Source: Actinomadura xylanilytica
GTDB lineage: Bacteria > Actinomycetota > Actinomycetes > Streptosporangiales > Streptosporangiaceae
Length of the DNA stretch: 64,000 nucleotides
Assembly: GCF_030283145.1 (NCBI RefSeq)
Contig: NZ_JASNWE010000005.1
Span: forward strand, 806,001-870,000
Direction of reading: 5' to 3'
Both the position numbers and the translations under genes were made by a program. Position 1 is the first letter of the stretch. Each line of letters opens with the position of its first letter. Below the pieces are notes generated by a model. It saw nothing but the letters and a program-made list of their open reading frames with translations, did no database searches and was not told the DNA's origin. Below, in pieces: positions 40,796-50,623 of the stretch.

Positions 40796-40858
40796 GGCAC
40801 CAATCGTATGGGCGGGGTCCGGTGGTCCCGCCCCGCCCCCCGGTTACGGCGGTTCGGG

Positions 40859-42073
40859 TCAGCCGCCGTACGGCGGCAGGAAGCCGGACGGGCCGCGCGG
40901 CGCCCAGGGCGGCCCGGCGGCGGGCCCGGCGGGCGCGTCGCCGCGGGGCGGGGTGCGCAGGAACGCCTGCCTGGCCAGGCCCATGAGGTCCAGCAGCGCG
41001 TCCCGGCGGTTCACGAACCAGCGGGGCTCGGCGACGCCGCGCTCGGCCCGCTTGTGCAGCAGGGCGAGCTCGGTGGCGGCGAGCTGGTAGTCGACCATGG
41101 CGCGCCCGGCCGCCGGTCCGCCGACGCTCCGGGCCCAGCGGCGGGCGGCGCGGCGGGACGGGATCGAGCGCAGCATCCGGATGTCCTGCGGGGTGACCAG
41201 GCCGGTGTCGGCGTAGATCGGGAGGTACCGCTCGATGAGCCGCACGGTGTGCCGGCGCTCCACCGCGACGATGACGATCAGGACGGCCAGGACGCAGGTG
41301 TTCAGCCCGTACACCGCGGCGAGGCCGCCCAGCCCGAGGGTGGTGGCGCCGTTCCAGAGGCCGTGCAGCAGCATCGCGCCGAGCAGGCCGAGCGCCGGTG
41401 CGAGGATCTGCCGGTCGCGGTGGGTGGCGGCGTAGGCGACCCCGAGGCCGGTCATCGCGGTGAACAGCGGATGGCTGAGCGGCGCGACGATGCCGCGCAG
41501 GATGAACACCGCCTGGAGCTGGTCGGTGCCGCCCTCCTCGAAGGCCCGCATGTAGTAGGTGACGTTCTCCATCATGGCGAAGCCGAGCCCGACCATGGCC
41601 GCGTAGATCAGGCCGTCGGCGAACCCGTCGATCTCGTTGCGGCGGAACCACAGCAGGCCGAACAGCACCGCGCCCTTCAGCGGCTCCTCGATGATCGGCG
41701 CGCCCACCGCGGAGCTGATGAAATGCCCGTTGACCTCGCCGAAGATCGGCACGGTGACGTACAGCAGGCCGAGGGTGTTGAGCACCAGCGCGCCCAGCAC
41801 CGCGACCCCGGCGCCCCACATGAAGGAGAAGACCAGGGCGCGCGGCGGTTCGGGCTCGAGCCGGTCGAGGGTGAGCGCGAGCGCGATCAGCAGCGGGATG
41901 GGCAGGATCGCCAGGACCACCCCGGCCCAGAACCCCGAGCCGCCGTAGACGGCGTCGACGCCGAGCGCCCCGAGCGCGCACAGCGACGAGGCGGTGACTC
42001 CGACGATCAGGGCGATCGGGGGCCGGCCCGGGATCCGTCCCTCCAGGACCGCCTTGGGATCTACGCTCGCCAT
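40859..42073 (-). CDS. PrsW family intramembrane metalloprotease
   Basis: A 404-residue membrane protein with about eight helices in the first 270 residues. The motifs IEEPLKGAVLFGLLWFRRNE (E-E), SHPLFTAMTGLGVAYA (H) and GAMLLHGLWNGATTL (H) are the conserved PrsW metal-site residues. The C-terminal 130 residues are cytoplasmic and end in a Gly/Pro-rich tail. PrsW cleaves anti-sigma factors in Bacillus; the substrate here is unknown. It sits between ctaB and ctaA, which suggests an accessory role but does not prove it. Confidence 0.9.
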   Translation of the reverse strand: MASVDPKAVLEGRIPGRPPIALIVGVTASSLCALGALGVDAVYGGSGFWAGVVLAILPIPLLIALALTLDRLEPEPPRALVFSFMWGAGVAVLGALVLNTLGLLYVTVPIFGEVNGHFISSAVGAPIIEEPLKGAVLFGLLWFRRNEIDGFADGLIYAAMVGLGFAMMENVTYYMRAFEEGGTDQLQAVFILRGIVAPLSHPLFTAMTGLGVAYAATHRDRQILAPALGLLGAMLLHGLWNGATTLGLGGLAAVYGLNTCVLAVLIVIVAVERRHTVRLIERYLPIYADTGLVTPQDIRMLRSIPSRRAARRWARSVGGPAAGRAMVDYQLAATELALLHKRAERGVAEPRWFVNRRDALLDLMGLARQAFLRTPPRGDAPAGPAAGPPWAPRGPSGFLPPYGG

Positions 42074-42167
42074 GACGTGAGGGTAACCGTCCCGGGCCGG
42101 ACGGGCCGGGAGCCGGCCCTCCCGCGGGGCCGCGCGCCGTGCGCTGGCCGTCGCGCGGACCGCCGGG

Positions 42168-43172
42168 TCAGTGCAGCAGCGGGTCGACCGCGACCACGGT
42201 GAACAGCAGGGCCAGGTAGACGTTGGAGAGGTGGAAGAACCGCATCGGCCGCAGGTGCACGCCGGTCACTCCGGCGCGGACGGCTCGCAGCAGCCGGTGC
42301 CCCTCGGCGAGGAAGACCAGGCCGAGGACGATCGCCGCCGTCCCGTACACCGGGCCCATCCCGGCCACCGGCCACAGGACCAGCGAGCAGGCGACGGTCG
42401 CGTAGGTGTAGACGAGGCTCTCGGTGACGACCCGCCGCTCGGTGGCGACCACCGGCAGCATCGGCACCTTGGCCAGCGCGTAGTCCTCGCGGTAGCGCAT
42501 CGCCAGCGTCCAGGTGTGCGGGGGCGTCCAGAGGAAGACGACGCCGAACAGCACGAACGGGGTCCAGGCCAGCCCGCCGGTGATCGCCGACCAGCCGATG
42601 AGCACCGGCATGCAGCCCGCGATGCCGCCCCACACCACGTTCTGCGAGGTGCGGCGTTTGAGCAGCAGCGAGTAGACGAAGATGTAGAACAGGATCGCGA
42701 ACAGCGACATCGCCGCGGCCGGGCCGTTGACCGTCAGCCAGAACCCGGCCGTGGACAGCGCTGCCAGGGTGATCCCGAACACCAGGGCGCGGGTCGGGGT
42801 GACCTGCGCCCGGGCCAGCGGGCGGCGGCGGGTGCGGCGCATCTTGGCGTCGATGTCGCGGTCGATGTAGCAGTTGATCGCGTTCGCGGCGCCGGCCGAC
42901 AGAGTGCCGAACGCCAGCGTCAGCAGTACCGTGCCGAGCGGGGGCAGGCCCTGGGCGGCCAGGAACATCACCGGGATGGTGGTGATCAAGAGCAGCTCGA
43001 TCACGCGCGGCTTGGTCAGCGCGACGTAGGCGCGCACGCTCGCGGCGGGCGACCACCGGCCGGTCGCCGGATCGGCGGGCCCGGAAGGAGCTGCGGGGGC
43101 CTCCGGCACCTGGTCGTCGAGGTCGACCCCGAGCTTGTTACTGAGCACCGTCACAATCGGGTCCACGTCCAA
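42168..43172 (-). CDS. ctaB: Protoheme IX farnesyltransferase (heme O synthase)
   Basis: A UbiA-type prenyltransferase of up to 334 residues with nine helices. The substrate-binding Asp motifs are AINCYIDRDIDAKMRRTRRR and the second, YREDYALAKVPMLPVV. It adds a farnesyl group to heme B for CtaA. The TTG at 43172 has no good ribosome-binding site, and a GTG at 43151 is a plausible alternative. It is divergent from tkt, as in other actinobacteria. Confidence 0.94.
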   Translation of the reverse strand: MDVDPIVTVLSNKLGVDLDDQVPEAPAAPSGPADPATGRWSPAASVRAYVALTKPRVIELLLITTIPVMFLAAQGLPPLGTVLLTLAFGTLSAGAANAINCYIDRDIDAKMRRTRRRPLARAQVTPTRALVFGITLAALSTAGFWLTVNGPAAAMSLFAILFYIFVYSLLLKRRTSQNVVWGGIAGCMPVLIGWSAITGGLAWTPFVLFGVVFLWTPPHTWTLAMRYREDYALAKVPMLPVVATERRVVTESLVYTYATVACSLVLWPVAGMGPVYGTAAIVLGLVFLAEGHRLLRAVRAGVTGVHLRPMRFFHLSNVYLALLFTVVAVDPLLH

Positions 43173-43743
43173 CTAGGCATGAGGAATCGCGTGCCACCCC
43201 GTCGGCGCCCCCGCGGTCCGGGAGGCGCCTCGGTCGGGTGCGACTTCGGCTTGAGAGTACGCGCGGCAGGTGTGTCAGCCGCGCCATCACTGTAGTCCGC
43301 CCCCTCCCGGGGTCGAGCACCGGGGCACCGGACGCGCCGCGCGCGCAGAAGGGACCAGGCGGGGCTCCCCCGCGAGATCACCCGGGCGGGGGTTATCGGC
43401 GGAGGCGATCGGGCAAGGGTCGTCAAAGGACGGCGCGGGTCCTCCGGGCCCGGGCCGGTGGTGGCACGCCCTCTGCCGCCAGCGGCGGCGGGCCGCTCGC
43501 GCGATAGGCTCGGTAGAGGCCGGATGCACGGCCTCCGGGGCCGCCGAGGGCGGCCGGCGGGGGACGGGCGGCGCCGGCCACTCCCCGGCCCGCAGCGGCT
43601 GCGGGACGGATCCGACGGGATCCGCACTGAGGAGGACACGGGGTCGGGCCCGGCGCCGCGGCAGGGCCGCGGCCGATGCCGGGCGTTCCCCGTGTGCATG
43701 CGTTGTGGAAAATTTGTGATCTTTGAGAGGAGCCGGGCGTTCC
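43173..43743. other. Noncoding divergent region between ctaB and tkt
   Basis: About 570 nt without a supported gene. It must hold the promoters of the ctaB-PrsW-ctaA transcripts and of the pentose phosphate operon. An AT-rich patch (43702-43724) lies just before the tkt ribosome-binding site. Overlapping frames exist on both strands but lack family signatures. I could not pick out a reliable -10/-35 pair or operator. Confidence 0.5.
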
Positions 43744-45870
43744 GTGAGTGGGGACATCAGCACGTTTGAATGGTCCGAGACGGACCGGCGGGCGGTCGAC
43801 GTGATCCGCGCCCTCGCCATGGACGCGGTCGAGGAGTGCGGCTCCGGTCACCCCGGGACGGCGATGAGCCTGGCGCCGGCCGCCTACCTTCTCTTCCAGC
43901 GTTACCTGCGGCACGACCCGACGGACCCGACCTGGGCGGGCCGGGACCGGTTCGTCCTGTCGTGCGGGCATTCCAGCCTGACCCTTTACATCCAGCTCTA
44001 CCTGTCGGGCTACCCGATGACGCTGGACGACCTGAAGTCGCTGCGCAAGTGGGGCAGCCTCACCCCGGGGCACCCCGAGCACGGGCACACCGCGGGCGTG
44101 GAGACCACCACCGGGCCGCTCGGCCAGGGCATCGCCAACGCGGTGGGCATGGCGATGGCGGCCCGCCGCGAGCGCGGCCTGTTCGACCCCGACGCCGCCC
44201 CCGGCCAGTCCCCCTTCGACCACACCATCTGGGCGTTCGCCTCCGACGGCGACATCGAGGAGGGCATCAGCCACGAGGCGAGCTCGCTGGCCGCGCACCA
44301 GCGCCTCGGCAACCTGGTGCTGCTCTACGACGACAACCACATCTCGATCGAGGACGACACCGCGATCGCGCTGTCGGAGGACGTGCGGGCCCGCTACGCC
44401 GCCTACGGCTGGGACGTCCACCACGTCGACTGGACGGCCGGCGGCGACTACGAGGAGAACGTCGGCGCGCTGGCCGCCGCGTTCGACGCGGCCAAGGCCG
44501 AGACCGGCCGCCCGTCGTTCATCGCGCTGCGCACGATCATCGGCTGGCCCGCGCCGAACAAGAAGAACACCGGCAAGATCCACGGGTCGGCGCTGGGCGC
44601 CGAGGAGGTCGCGGCCACCAAGCGGATCCTCGGCCTCGACCCGGCCGCGTCCTTCGACGTGCCGGACGAGGTCCTGGCGCACGCCCGCGAGGTCTCCGAC
44701 CGGGGCCGCGCGCTGCACGCCGACTGGGACGTCTCGTTCGCGGCGTGGCGCAAGGCCCACGCCGCGCGCGCCGCCGAGTACGACCGGATCTCCTCGCGCA
44801 CGCTGCCGGACGGCTGGGCGGGGCGGCTGCCGGTCTTCGAGGCCGGCAAGGACCTGGCCACCCGCGCCGCGTCCGGCGAGATCCTGGCCGCGCTGGCGCC
44901 GGTGCTGCCCGAGCTGTGGGGCGGCTCGGCCGACCTGGCCGAGAGCAACAACACCACGATGAAGGGCGAGCCGTCCTTCATTCCCGATGAGTACCAGACC
45001 AAGGAGTTCCCGGGCGGGCGCTACGGCCGCACGCTGCACTTCGGCGTCCGCGAGCACGCGATGGGCGCGATCTGCAACGGGATCGCGCTGCACGGCGGCA
45101 CCCGCCCCTACGGCGGCACGTTCCTCATCTTCAGCGACTACATGCGCCCGGCCGTGCGGCTCGCGGCGCTGATGCGGCTGCCGGTGACCTACGTGTGGAC
45201 GCACGACTCGATCGGCCTGGGCGAGGACGGCCCGACGCACCAGCCGGTCGAGCACCTGTGGGCGCTGCGCGCCATCCCGGGCCTGGACGTCGTCCGGCCC
45301 GGCGACGCCAACGAGACCGCCGTGGCCTGGCGCACCGTGCTGGAGCACGGCGACCGCCCGGCCGGGCTGGCGCTGACCCGGCAGAAGCTGCCGACGCTCG
45401 AGCGCGGCAACGGGATCGCGTCCGCCGAGGGCGTCGCCCGGGGCGGGTACGTGCTGGCCGACGCGCCGGACGGGCACCCGCTGTTGATCATCATCGCCAC
45501 CGGCAGCGAGGTGCAGCTCGCCCTGGAGGCGCGCGAGGCGCTCCAGGCCGAGGGCACCCCGACCCGGGTCGTGTCGATGCCGTGCGTCGAGTGGTTCGAC
45601 GCACAGGACGACGCCTACAAGCAGGAGGTGCTGCCCCCCGGGGTGCGCGCCCGGGTGTCGGTGGAGGCCGGGGTCGCGCTCGGCTGGCGCGGCTACATCG
45701 GCGACGTCGGCGAGTCGGTCAGCCTGGAGCACTTCGGCGCCTCGGCCGACCACAAGACGCTGTTCCAGCAGTTCGGCATCACCTCCGAGAGGGTGGTCGC
45801 CGCGGCCAAGGCCAGCCTGATCAAGGCCGGCGTCCAGGGTGCCGGGCGGGGCTCGACCACCGGGACCTAG
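43744..45870 (+). CDS. tkt: Transketolase
   Basis: A 708-residue TPP enzyme of the non-oxidative pentose phosphate pathway. CGSGHPGTAMSLAPAAYLLF carries the conserved HPG motif near the start. The TPP-binding site is AFASDGDIEEGISHEA and LYDDNHISIEDDT. HTAGVETTTGPLGQG and VWTHDSIGLGEDGPTHQPVE are further signatures. GAGAGGAG lies 11 nt before the GTG at 43744; no alternative fits better. First gene of the tkt-tal-pgi-zwf-opcA-pgl operon. Confidence 0.97.
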   Translation: MSGDISTFEWSETDRRAVDVIRALAMDAVEECGSGHPGTAMSLAPAAYLLFQRYLRHDPTDPTWAGRDRFVLSCGHSSLTLYIQLYLSGYPMTLDDLKSLRKWGSLTPGHPEHGHTAGVETTTGPLGQGIANAVGMAMAARRERGLFDPDAAPGQSPFDHTIWAFASDGDIEEGISHEASSLAAHQRLGNLVLLYDDNHISIEDDTAIALSEDVRARYAAYGWDVHHVDWTAGGDYEENVGALAAAFDAAKAETGRPSFIALRTIIGWPAPNKKNTGKIHGSALGAEEVAATKRILGLDPAASFDVPDEVLAHAREVSDRGRALHADWDVSFAAWRKAHAARAAEYDRISSRTLPDGWAGRLPVFEAGKDLATRAASGEILAALAPVLPELWGGSADLAESNNTTMKGEPSFIPDEYQTKEFPGGRYGRTLHFGVREHAMGAICNGIALHGGTRPYGGTFLIFSDYMRPAVRLAALMRLPVTYVWTHDSIGLGEDGPTHQPVEHLWALRAIPGLDVVRPGDANETAVAWRTVLEHGDRPAGLALTRQKLPTLERGNGIASAEGVARGGYVLADAPDGHPLLIIIATGSEVQLALEAREALQAEGTPTRVVSMPCVEWFDAQDDAYKQEVLPPGVRARVSVEAGVALGWRGYIGDVGESVSLEHFGASADHKTLFQQFGITSERVVAAAKASLIKAGVQGAGRGSTTGT

Positions 45871-45877
45871 AGGCGGT

Positions 45878-45904
45878 GGCGGGCGCGGCCCGGCCGCGCC
45901 CGCC
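45878..45904 (+). terminator. Strong hairpin between tkt and tal
   Basis: A perfect 12-bp inverted repeat (45878-45889 with 45893-45904) has a 3-nt loop and lies 8 nt after the tkt stop. No U-tract follows, and tal starts 60 nt later. It may be a partial terminator or a 3'-end stabiliser that sets the tkt to tal ratio. Confidence 0.5.
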
Positions 45905-45963
45905 CCGCGCCCGCCCGCGGGCCCCCGCCCCCGGTCCCGACGACTCGACGAGGAGACAAGACG

Positions 45964-47079
45964 ATGAGCGAAAACCTGAAGAGGCTCTCCGACGAGGGCG
46001 TGTCGATCTGGCTCGACGACATCAGCCGGGAGCGGCTGCGGTCGGGCGGCCTCGAACGGCTGGTCAAGGAGAGCCACGTGGTGGGCGTCACCTCCAACCC
46101 CACCATCTTCGCCAAGGCGCTGAGCAAGGGCTCGGCCTACGACGACCAGGTCCGCGACCTGGCGGTGCGCGGCGTGGACGTCGACGAGGCGTCCCGCGCG
46201 ATCACCACCTACGACATCCGGTGGGGCTGCGACGTGCTGCGCCCGGTGTACGACCGGACCGGCGGGCTCGACGGCCGGGTGTCGATCGAGGTCGACCCGC
46301 GGCTGGCGCGCAAGACCGAGGAGACGGTGGCCGAGGCGCGGGCGCTGTGGTGGCTGGTGGACCGGCCCAACCTGTTCATCAAGATCCCGGCGACCGAGCA
46401 GGGGCTGCCCTCGATCACCCGGACGCTGGCCCAGGGGATCAGCGTGAACGTGACGCTGATCTTCTCGCTGGAGCGCTACGGCAAGGTCGTCGACGCCTTC
46501 TTCGAGGGCCTGGAGCAGGCCCGCGAGAACGGCCACGACCTGAGCACGATCGCGTCGGTGGCCTCGTTCTTCGTCAGCCGCGTCGACACCGAGATCGACA
46601 AGCGGCTCGACGCGATCGGCTCGGCCGCCGCCAAGGGGCTCAAGTCCAAGTCCGGCCTCGCCAACGCGCGCCTGGCGTACGCGCTGTACGAGGAGAAGTT
46701 CGGCACCGGCCGCTGGCAGGCGCTCAAGGACGCCGGGGCCCGGCCGCAGCGTCCGCTGTGGGCCTCGACCGGCGTGAAGGACCCGGCCCTGCCCGACACG
46801 CTGTACGTCGACGAGCTGGTCGCGCCCGGCACGGTCAACACCATGCCGGAGGCGACGCTGGAGGCCGAGGCCGACCACGGCGCGGTCCGCGGCGACACCG
46901 TCCGCGGCACCTACGAGGACGCCCGCGCGCACATGGCGGCGCTCAAGGACGCCGGCGTCGACTACGACGACGTCGTCAAGGTGCTCGAGGACGAGGGCGT
47001 CGACAAGTTCGAGAAGTCCTGGACCGAGCTGCTCGGCAGCATCTCCGGCGAGCTGGACGCCAAGGGGGCCCGCGCGTGA
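45964..47079 (+). CDS. tal: Transaldolase
   Basis: A 371-residue enzyme of the long actinobacterial transaldolase class. VVGVTSNPTIFAKALSKGSA holds the strand with conserved T-S-N-P. The Schiff-base Lys lies in NLFIKIPATEQGLPSI. GISVNVTLIFSLERY and SVASFFVSRVDTEIDKRLDA complete the barrel. The Shine-Dalgarno GAGGAG is placed well for the ATG at 45964. Its TGA overlaps the next gene's GTG (GTGA). Confidence 0.97.
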   Translation: MSENLKRLSDEGVSIWLDDISRERLRSGGLERLVKESHVVGVTSNPTIFAKALSKGSAYDDQVRDLAVRGVDVDEASRAITTYDIRWGCDVLRPVYDRTGGLDGRVSIEVDPRLARKTEETVAEARALWWLVDRPNLFIKIPATEQGLPSITRTLAQGISVNVTLIFSLERYGKVVDAFFEGLEQARENGHDLSTIASVASFFVSRVDTEIDKRLDAIGSAAAKGLKSKSGLANARLAYALYEEKFGTGRWQALKDAGARPQRPLWASTGVKDPALPDTLYVDELVAPGTVNTMPEATLEAEADHGAVRGDTVRGTYEDARAHMAALKDAGVDYDDVVKVLEDEGVDKFEKSWTELLGSISGELDAKGARA

Positions 47080-48740
47080 CCTCGGTGGTGACCGCCGGCG
47101 GCGCGTCGGTCACCATCCGGGGCGTCGTCCTCGATGAGAGCGAGACGGTCCTGGACCGGCTCGTCTCCGACGGCGTCCCGCACTCCCTGACGTCGCGGAA
47201 CGCCAACCTCTGGGGCCCGGACGCGGCCCCGGGGGCGGCCCGCCGGCTCGGCTGGCTCGACCTGGCCGAGAGCTCGCGCCCGCTGCTGGACCGGGTGGCC
47301 GAGCTGGCGGCGGACGCCCGCGCCGCCGGCCTCGACCGGGTGGTGCTGGCCGGGATGGGGGGCTCGTCGCTCGCCGCCGAGGCCATCGCCGGCGCGGCCG
47401 GAGCCGCGCTGACCGTCCTCGACTCCACCGACCCGCACCAGGTGGCGCGGGTGCTCGGCGAGGGGATGGACCGCACCCTGGTGGTGGTGTCCAGCCAGAA
47501 CGGCACCACGATCGAGACCGACGCGCTGCGCCGGGTCCTGGAGCACGCGCTCTGGGAGGCCGGGTGCAGCGGCGACGACCTCGCACGGCGGGTGGTGGTC
47601 GTCACCGGCCCCGGGTCGCCGCTGGAGGCGGTCGCCGCCGACACCGGTTACCAGGTGGTCCTGGCCGATCCGGGCGCCGGGGGGCGGTTCGGCGCGCTGA
47701 GCGCGTTCGGGCTGGTGCCGGCCGCGCTGGCGGGCGCCGACGCGGGCGCCCTGCTGGACGAGGCGGCGCGGCTGTCGCCGGCGTTGCGGCAGCCCTACGA
47801 CAACCCGGCGCTGGCGCTCGGCGCCGCGCTCGGCGCGTCGGCGCTGAGCGGGCGCGACAAGCTGGTCCTGGCCGACCACGGCTCGGGCCTGACCGGGTTC
47901 GGCGGCTGGGCCGAGCAGCTCGTCGCCGAGTCCACCGGCAAGGACGGCAAGGGCCTGCTGCCGGTCGTGGTGGAGGGGGTCGGCGCGCCCGGCTTCGAGC
48001 TCGCGGGCGACCTGCGCCGGGTCATCCTGGGCGGGCGGCCGGACGAGCCGGGCCCGGCCCGGGAGGCCGGGCTCAGCGTCGCGGGCCCGCTCGGCGCGCA
48101 GTTCCTGCTGTGGGAGTACGCGGCGGCGGTCACCGGCCGGGTGATCGGCGTCAATCCGTTCGACGAGCCCGACGTGCGCGCGTCGCAGGACAACACCGCC
48201 GCGCTGCTGCGCGCCGAGGAGGGCGCGGCGCCCACGGTGATCGGCCGGGCGGCCACGCTGGTGTCGGGGGCGGTGGAGGTGCACGCCCCCGGCGCCCTGC
48301 TGAAGGGCGTCACGACGCTCGGCGGCGTGCTCGAGCGGCTGCTGGAGGCCGTCCCCGAGCGCGGGTACCTGGCGGTGCTGGCGTTCCTGGACCGCTGCGG
48401 CGACGCCGACGCCGCGCGCCTGCGCCCGCTGCTGGCGGCGCTCGGCGGGCGGGTGCGCAAGCGGCCGGCACCGGTCACGTTCGGGTGGGGGCCGAGGTAC
48501 CTGCACACGGCCGGCCAGTACCACAAGGGCGGCCCCCAGAACGGGGTGTTCTTGCAGGTCACCGCCGAGGCCACCACCGACGTGACGGTGCCCGGCAGGC
48601 CGTACACCCTCCGGCAGCTCCAGCTCGCGCAGGCGTACGGCGACCTGCGGGTGCTGCGCTCGCTCGGCCGCCCGGCCGTGCGGCTGCACCTGCGCAGCCG
48701 GACCGAGGGCATCGCCCAGCTGATCGAGGCGCTGAGCTGA
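47076..48740 (+). CDS. pgi: Glucose-6-phosphate isomerase, intact copy
   Basis: A 554-residue SIS-domain isomerase of the actinobacterial type found next to tal. Active-site motifs are all present: phosphate loop VLAGMGGSSLAAEAI, the S-T-T-like VVVSSQNGTTIETDAL, the catalytic Glu region AEQLVAESTGKDGKGLLPV, FLLWEYAAAVTGRVIG, and the His-Lys motif GQYHKGGPQNGVF. It interconverts glucose-6-P and fructose-6-P, linking glycolysis with Zwf. GTG start at 47076 overlaps tal by 4 nt. Two degenerate relatives follow directly. Confidence 0.94.
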   Translation: MTSVVTAGGASVTIRGVVLDESETVLDRLVSDGVPHSLTSRNANLWGPDAAPGAARRLGWLDLAESSRPLLDRVAELAADARAAGLDRVVLAGMGGSSLAAEAIAGAAGAALTVLDSTDPHQVARVLGEGMDRTLVVVSSQNGTTIETDALRRVLEHALWEAGCSGDDLARRVVVVTGPGSPLEAVAADTGYQVVLADPGAGGRFGALSAFGLVPAALAGADAGALLDEAARLSPALRQPYDNPALALGAALGASALSGRDKLVLADHGSGLTGFGGWAEQLVAESTGKDGKGLLPVVVEGVGAPGFELAGDLRRVILGGRPDEPGPAREAGLSVAGPLGAQFLLWEYAAAVTGRVIGVNPFDEPDVRASQDNTAALLRAEEGAAPTVIGRAATLVSGAVEVHAPGALLKGVTTLGGVLERLLEAVPERGYLAVLAFLDRCGDADAARLRPLLAALGGRVRKRPAPVTFGWGPRYLHTAGQYHKGGPQNGVFLQVTAEATTDVTVPGRPYTLRQLQLAQAYGDLRVLRSLGRPAVRLHLRSRTEGIAQLIEALS

Positions 48741-48880
48741 CCGGGGCACCGGGCCGGAGCAGGCGCCCGCCCGGCGGGGACGGCGCGATCGGCGGTCTCC
48801 CGTCCCCCGCCGACCAGAAGATCGTGGAGTTGGTCGCGAATGACCGTTCTCTCCTGAAACGATAGGAGCCAGGAGGAACG

Positions 48881-50602
48881 GTGTCTGGGTTCGACGTACT
48901 GACGCGCGGCGACGTGCTGGATTCGGCGTTGCAGGCGCGGGACTACCTCGTGGACTGCGGGGTTCCCGGCGCACTCGCGGCCAAGGATCCGCGGCTGTGG
49001 GGACGGCGGGCGGTGGATCACAGCCGGCTGGGCTGGCTGGACCTGCCGCACGCCTCCCGCGGGCTGCTCGGCCAGATCGACGGCCTGGCCCGCGAGGCCC
49101 GCTACTCCGGTCTCGACCACATCGTGCTGATCGGGATCGGCGCGGAGAGCCTGGCCGCCCAGGCGATCGTCGAGGCGCACGCCCCGGGCGGGGCGACCGC
49201 CGGAGGGCGGGCGCCCGGCGGGGCGGGCCCGGCCGGCGCGCCGCCCGGCGGGCTGACCGTGCTCGACGGCAGCGACACCGCCGCCCTCGCGTTCGCCCTC
49301 GAGCGGCTCGACCGCACCCTCGTCGTGCTGGCGAGCAAGGCGGGCGTGTCCCTGGAGGGGGACGCCTACCGGCGGATCTTCGCCGACGCGTTCCGGCGGT
49401 ACGGCATGTCCGAGCGCGAGATCGCGGGCCGCTTCCTGGTCATCACCGACCACGGCAGCCCCCTGCACGACTTCGCCCGCCAGTGCGGGTACCGGATCGG
49501 GCTCACCGACCCCTATCTGCCCGGCCACTTCGGCGCGCTGTCGGCCTACGGGCTGGTCCCCGCGCTGCTCGCGGGCGCCGACGCCGAGCGGCTGCTGGAC
49601 GAGGCCGCCGCGCTGGCACCCTCGCTCGCCCAGGAGGAGGACAACCCCGGGCTGCTGCTCGGCGCGATCCTCGGCGGCTGCGCCCAGCAGGGCCCCGGCG
49701 GCGTCGCCCGCGACAAGGTGGTGCTGCGCGAGCCCGGCGGTCCGGGCGCGCTGACCTCCTGGATCTCCCAGCTGCTGGCCGTCGGCACCGGCAAGCGGGG
49801 CCGCGGCGTGATGGTGTTCGAGCCGCCCGGCGTCCAGGGCGAGGCGCCCGACGTGCACGGGGTGGCGCTGAACCCCCGGGCCGCGCACGACGACGCCGAC
49901 ACCTCGCTGTGGGCGCCGCTCGGCGCGCAGTTCCTGCTGTGGGAGTACGCGACGGCGGTGTCGGGCTGGCTGCTCGGCGTCAACCCGTTCGAGGCGGGCA
50001 GCACGGTGGTCCAGGAGGCCGAGGACGACGCGGCGACGATGCTGCGCGCGGCGGGCGCCGGGCCGCTGCCCACCGGGGAGCCCGTGGCGGTGGACGGCGA
50101 CATCGAGGTGCACACCGAGCCGCTCGGTCCCGGCGGCTTCGCGGGCGGCGCCGGCGGTCTCGCCGGCGCGCTCGACGGGCTGCTCGGGTCCGTGCCCGCC
50201 GACGGCTACCTGTCGATCGTGACGTACCTGTCGGGCGACTTCTCCGGGCGCTACCTGGCCCCGGCGCTGGCCCGTCGCGCCGCCCGCCCGGTGGCCTACG
50301 GTCCCGGGCCCGGCTACCCGCACGCCAACGGCACCGTCCACAAGGACGGCCCGGCCGGCGGCGCGTTCCTGGTCATCACCGGCGAGCCGGCCCCCGGCGA
50401 CGCGCTGGCGGCCCACCCCATCCCGGGGCGCCCGTACGGCCTGGCCAAGCTCCAGCTCGCCCGGGCGCTGGCCGAGGTGCGCGCGCTGCGCCAGCGCGGG
50501 CTGCCGGTCGTCCGGCTGCATCTGCGCGACCCCGTGGACGGCGTGGGCCGTCTCACCGAGGCCGTGCGCGGGACCTCCGGGTCCCGGCGGACGGTCCGGT
50601 GA
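48881..50602 (+). CDS. Glucose-6-phosphate isomerase paralogue, partly degenerate
   Basis: A 573-residue homologue of the upstream gene along its whole length, with the same order of motifs. The phosphate loop is altered to LIGIGAESLAAQAI and the S-T-T loop to VLASKAGVSLEGDAY. The catalytic Glu segment is changed to LLAVGTGKRGRGVMVF, losing the E-S pair. By contrast FLLWEYATAVSGWLLG and the HK motif GTVHKDGPAGGAF are retained. A Gly/Pro-rich insertion follows the first loop. It is probably a weak enzyme or a pseudoenzyme subunit. AGGAGG precedes the GTG at 48881. A 140-nt gap separates it from pgi. Confidence 0.88.
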   Translation: MSGFDVLTRGDVLDSALQARDYLVDCGVPGALAAKDPRLWGRRAVDHSRLGWLDLPHASRGLLGQIDGLAREARYSGLDHIVLIGIGAESLAAQAIVEAHAPGGATAGGRAPGGAGPAGAPPGGLTVLDGSDTAALAFALERLDRTLVVLASKAGVSLEGDAYRRIFADAFRRYGMSEREIAGRFLVITDHGSPLHDFARQCGYRIGLTDPYLPGHFGALSAYGLVPALLAGADAERLLDEAAALAPSLAQEEDNPGLLLGAILGGCAQQGPGGVARDKVVLREPGGPGALTSWISQLLAVGTGKRGRGVMVFEPPGVQGEAPDVHGVALNPRAAHDDADTSLWAPLGAQFLLWEYATAVSGWLLGVNPFEAGSTVVQEAEDDAATMLRAAGAGPLPTGEPVAVDGDIEVHTEPLGPGGFAGGAGGLAGALDGLLGSVPADGYLSIVTYLSGDFSGRYLAPALARRAARPVAYGPGPGYPHANGTVHKDGPAGGAFLVITGEPAPGDALAAHPIPGRPYGLAKLQLARALAEVRALRQRGLPVVRLHLRDPVDGVGRLTEAVRGTSGSRRTVR

Positions 50603-50623
50603 CGGGGTGAAGCGGACGGCATC

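Noticed and set aside
43423..46932. 1169-codon open frame on the minus strand opposite tkt and tal
   Set aside because: Same low-complexity pattern as other antisense frames; tkt and tal motifs are unambiguous on the plus strand.
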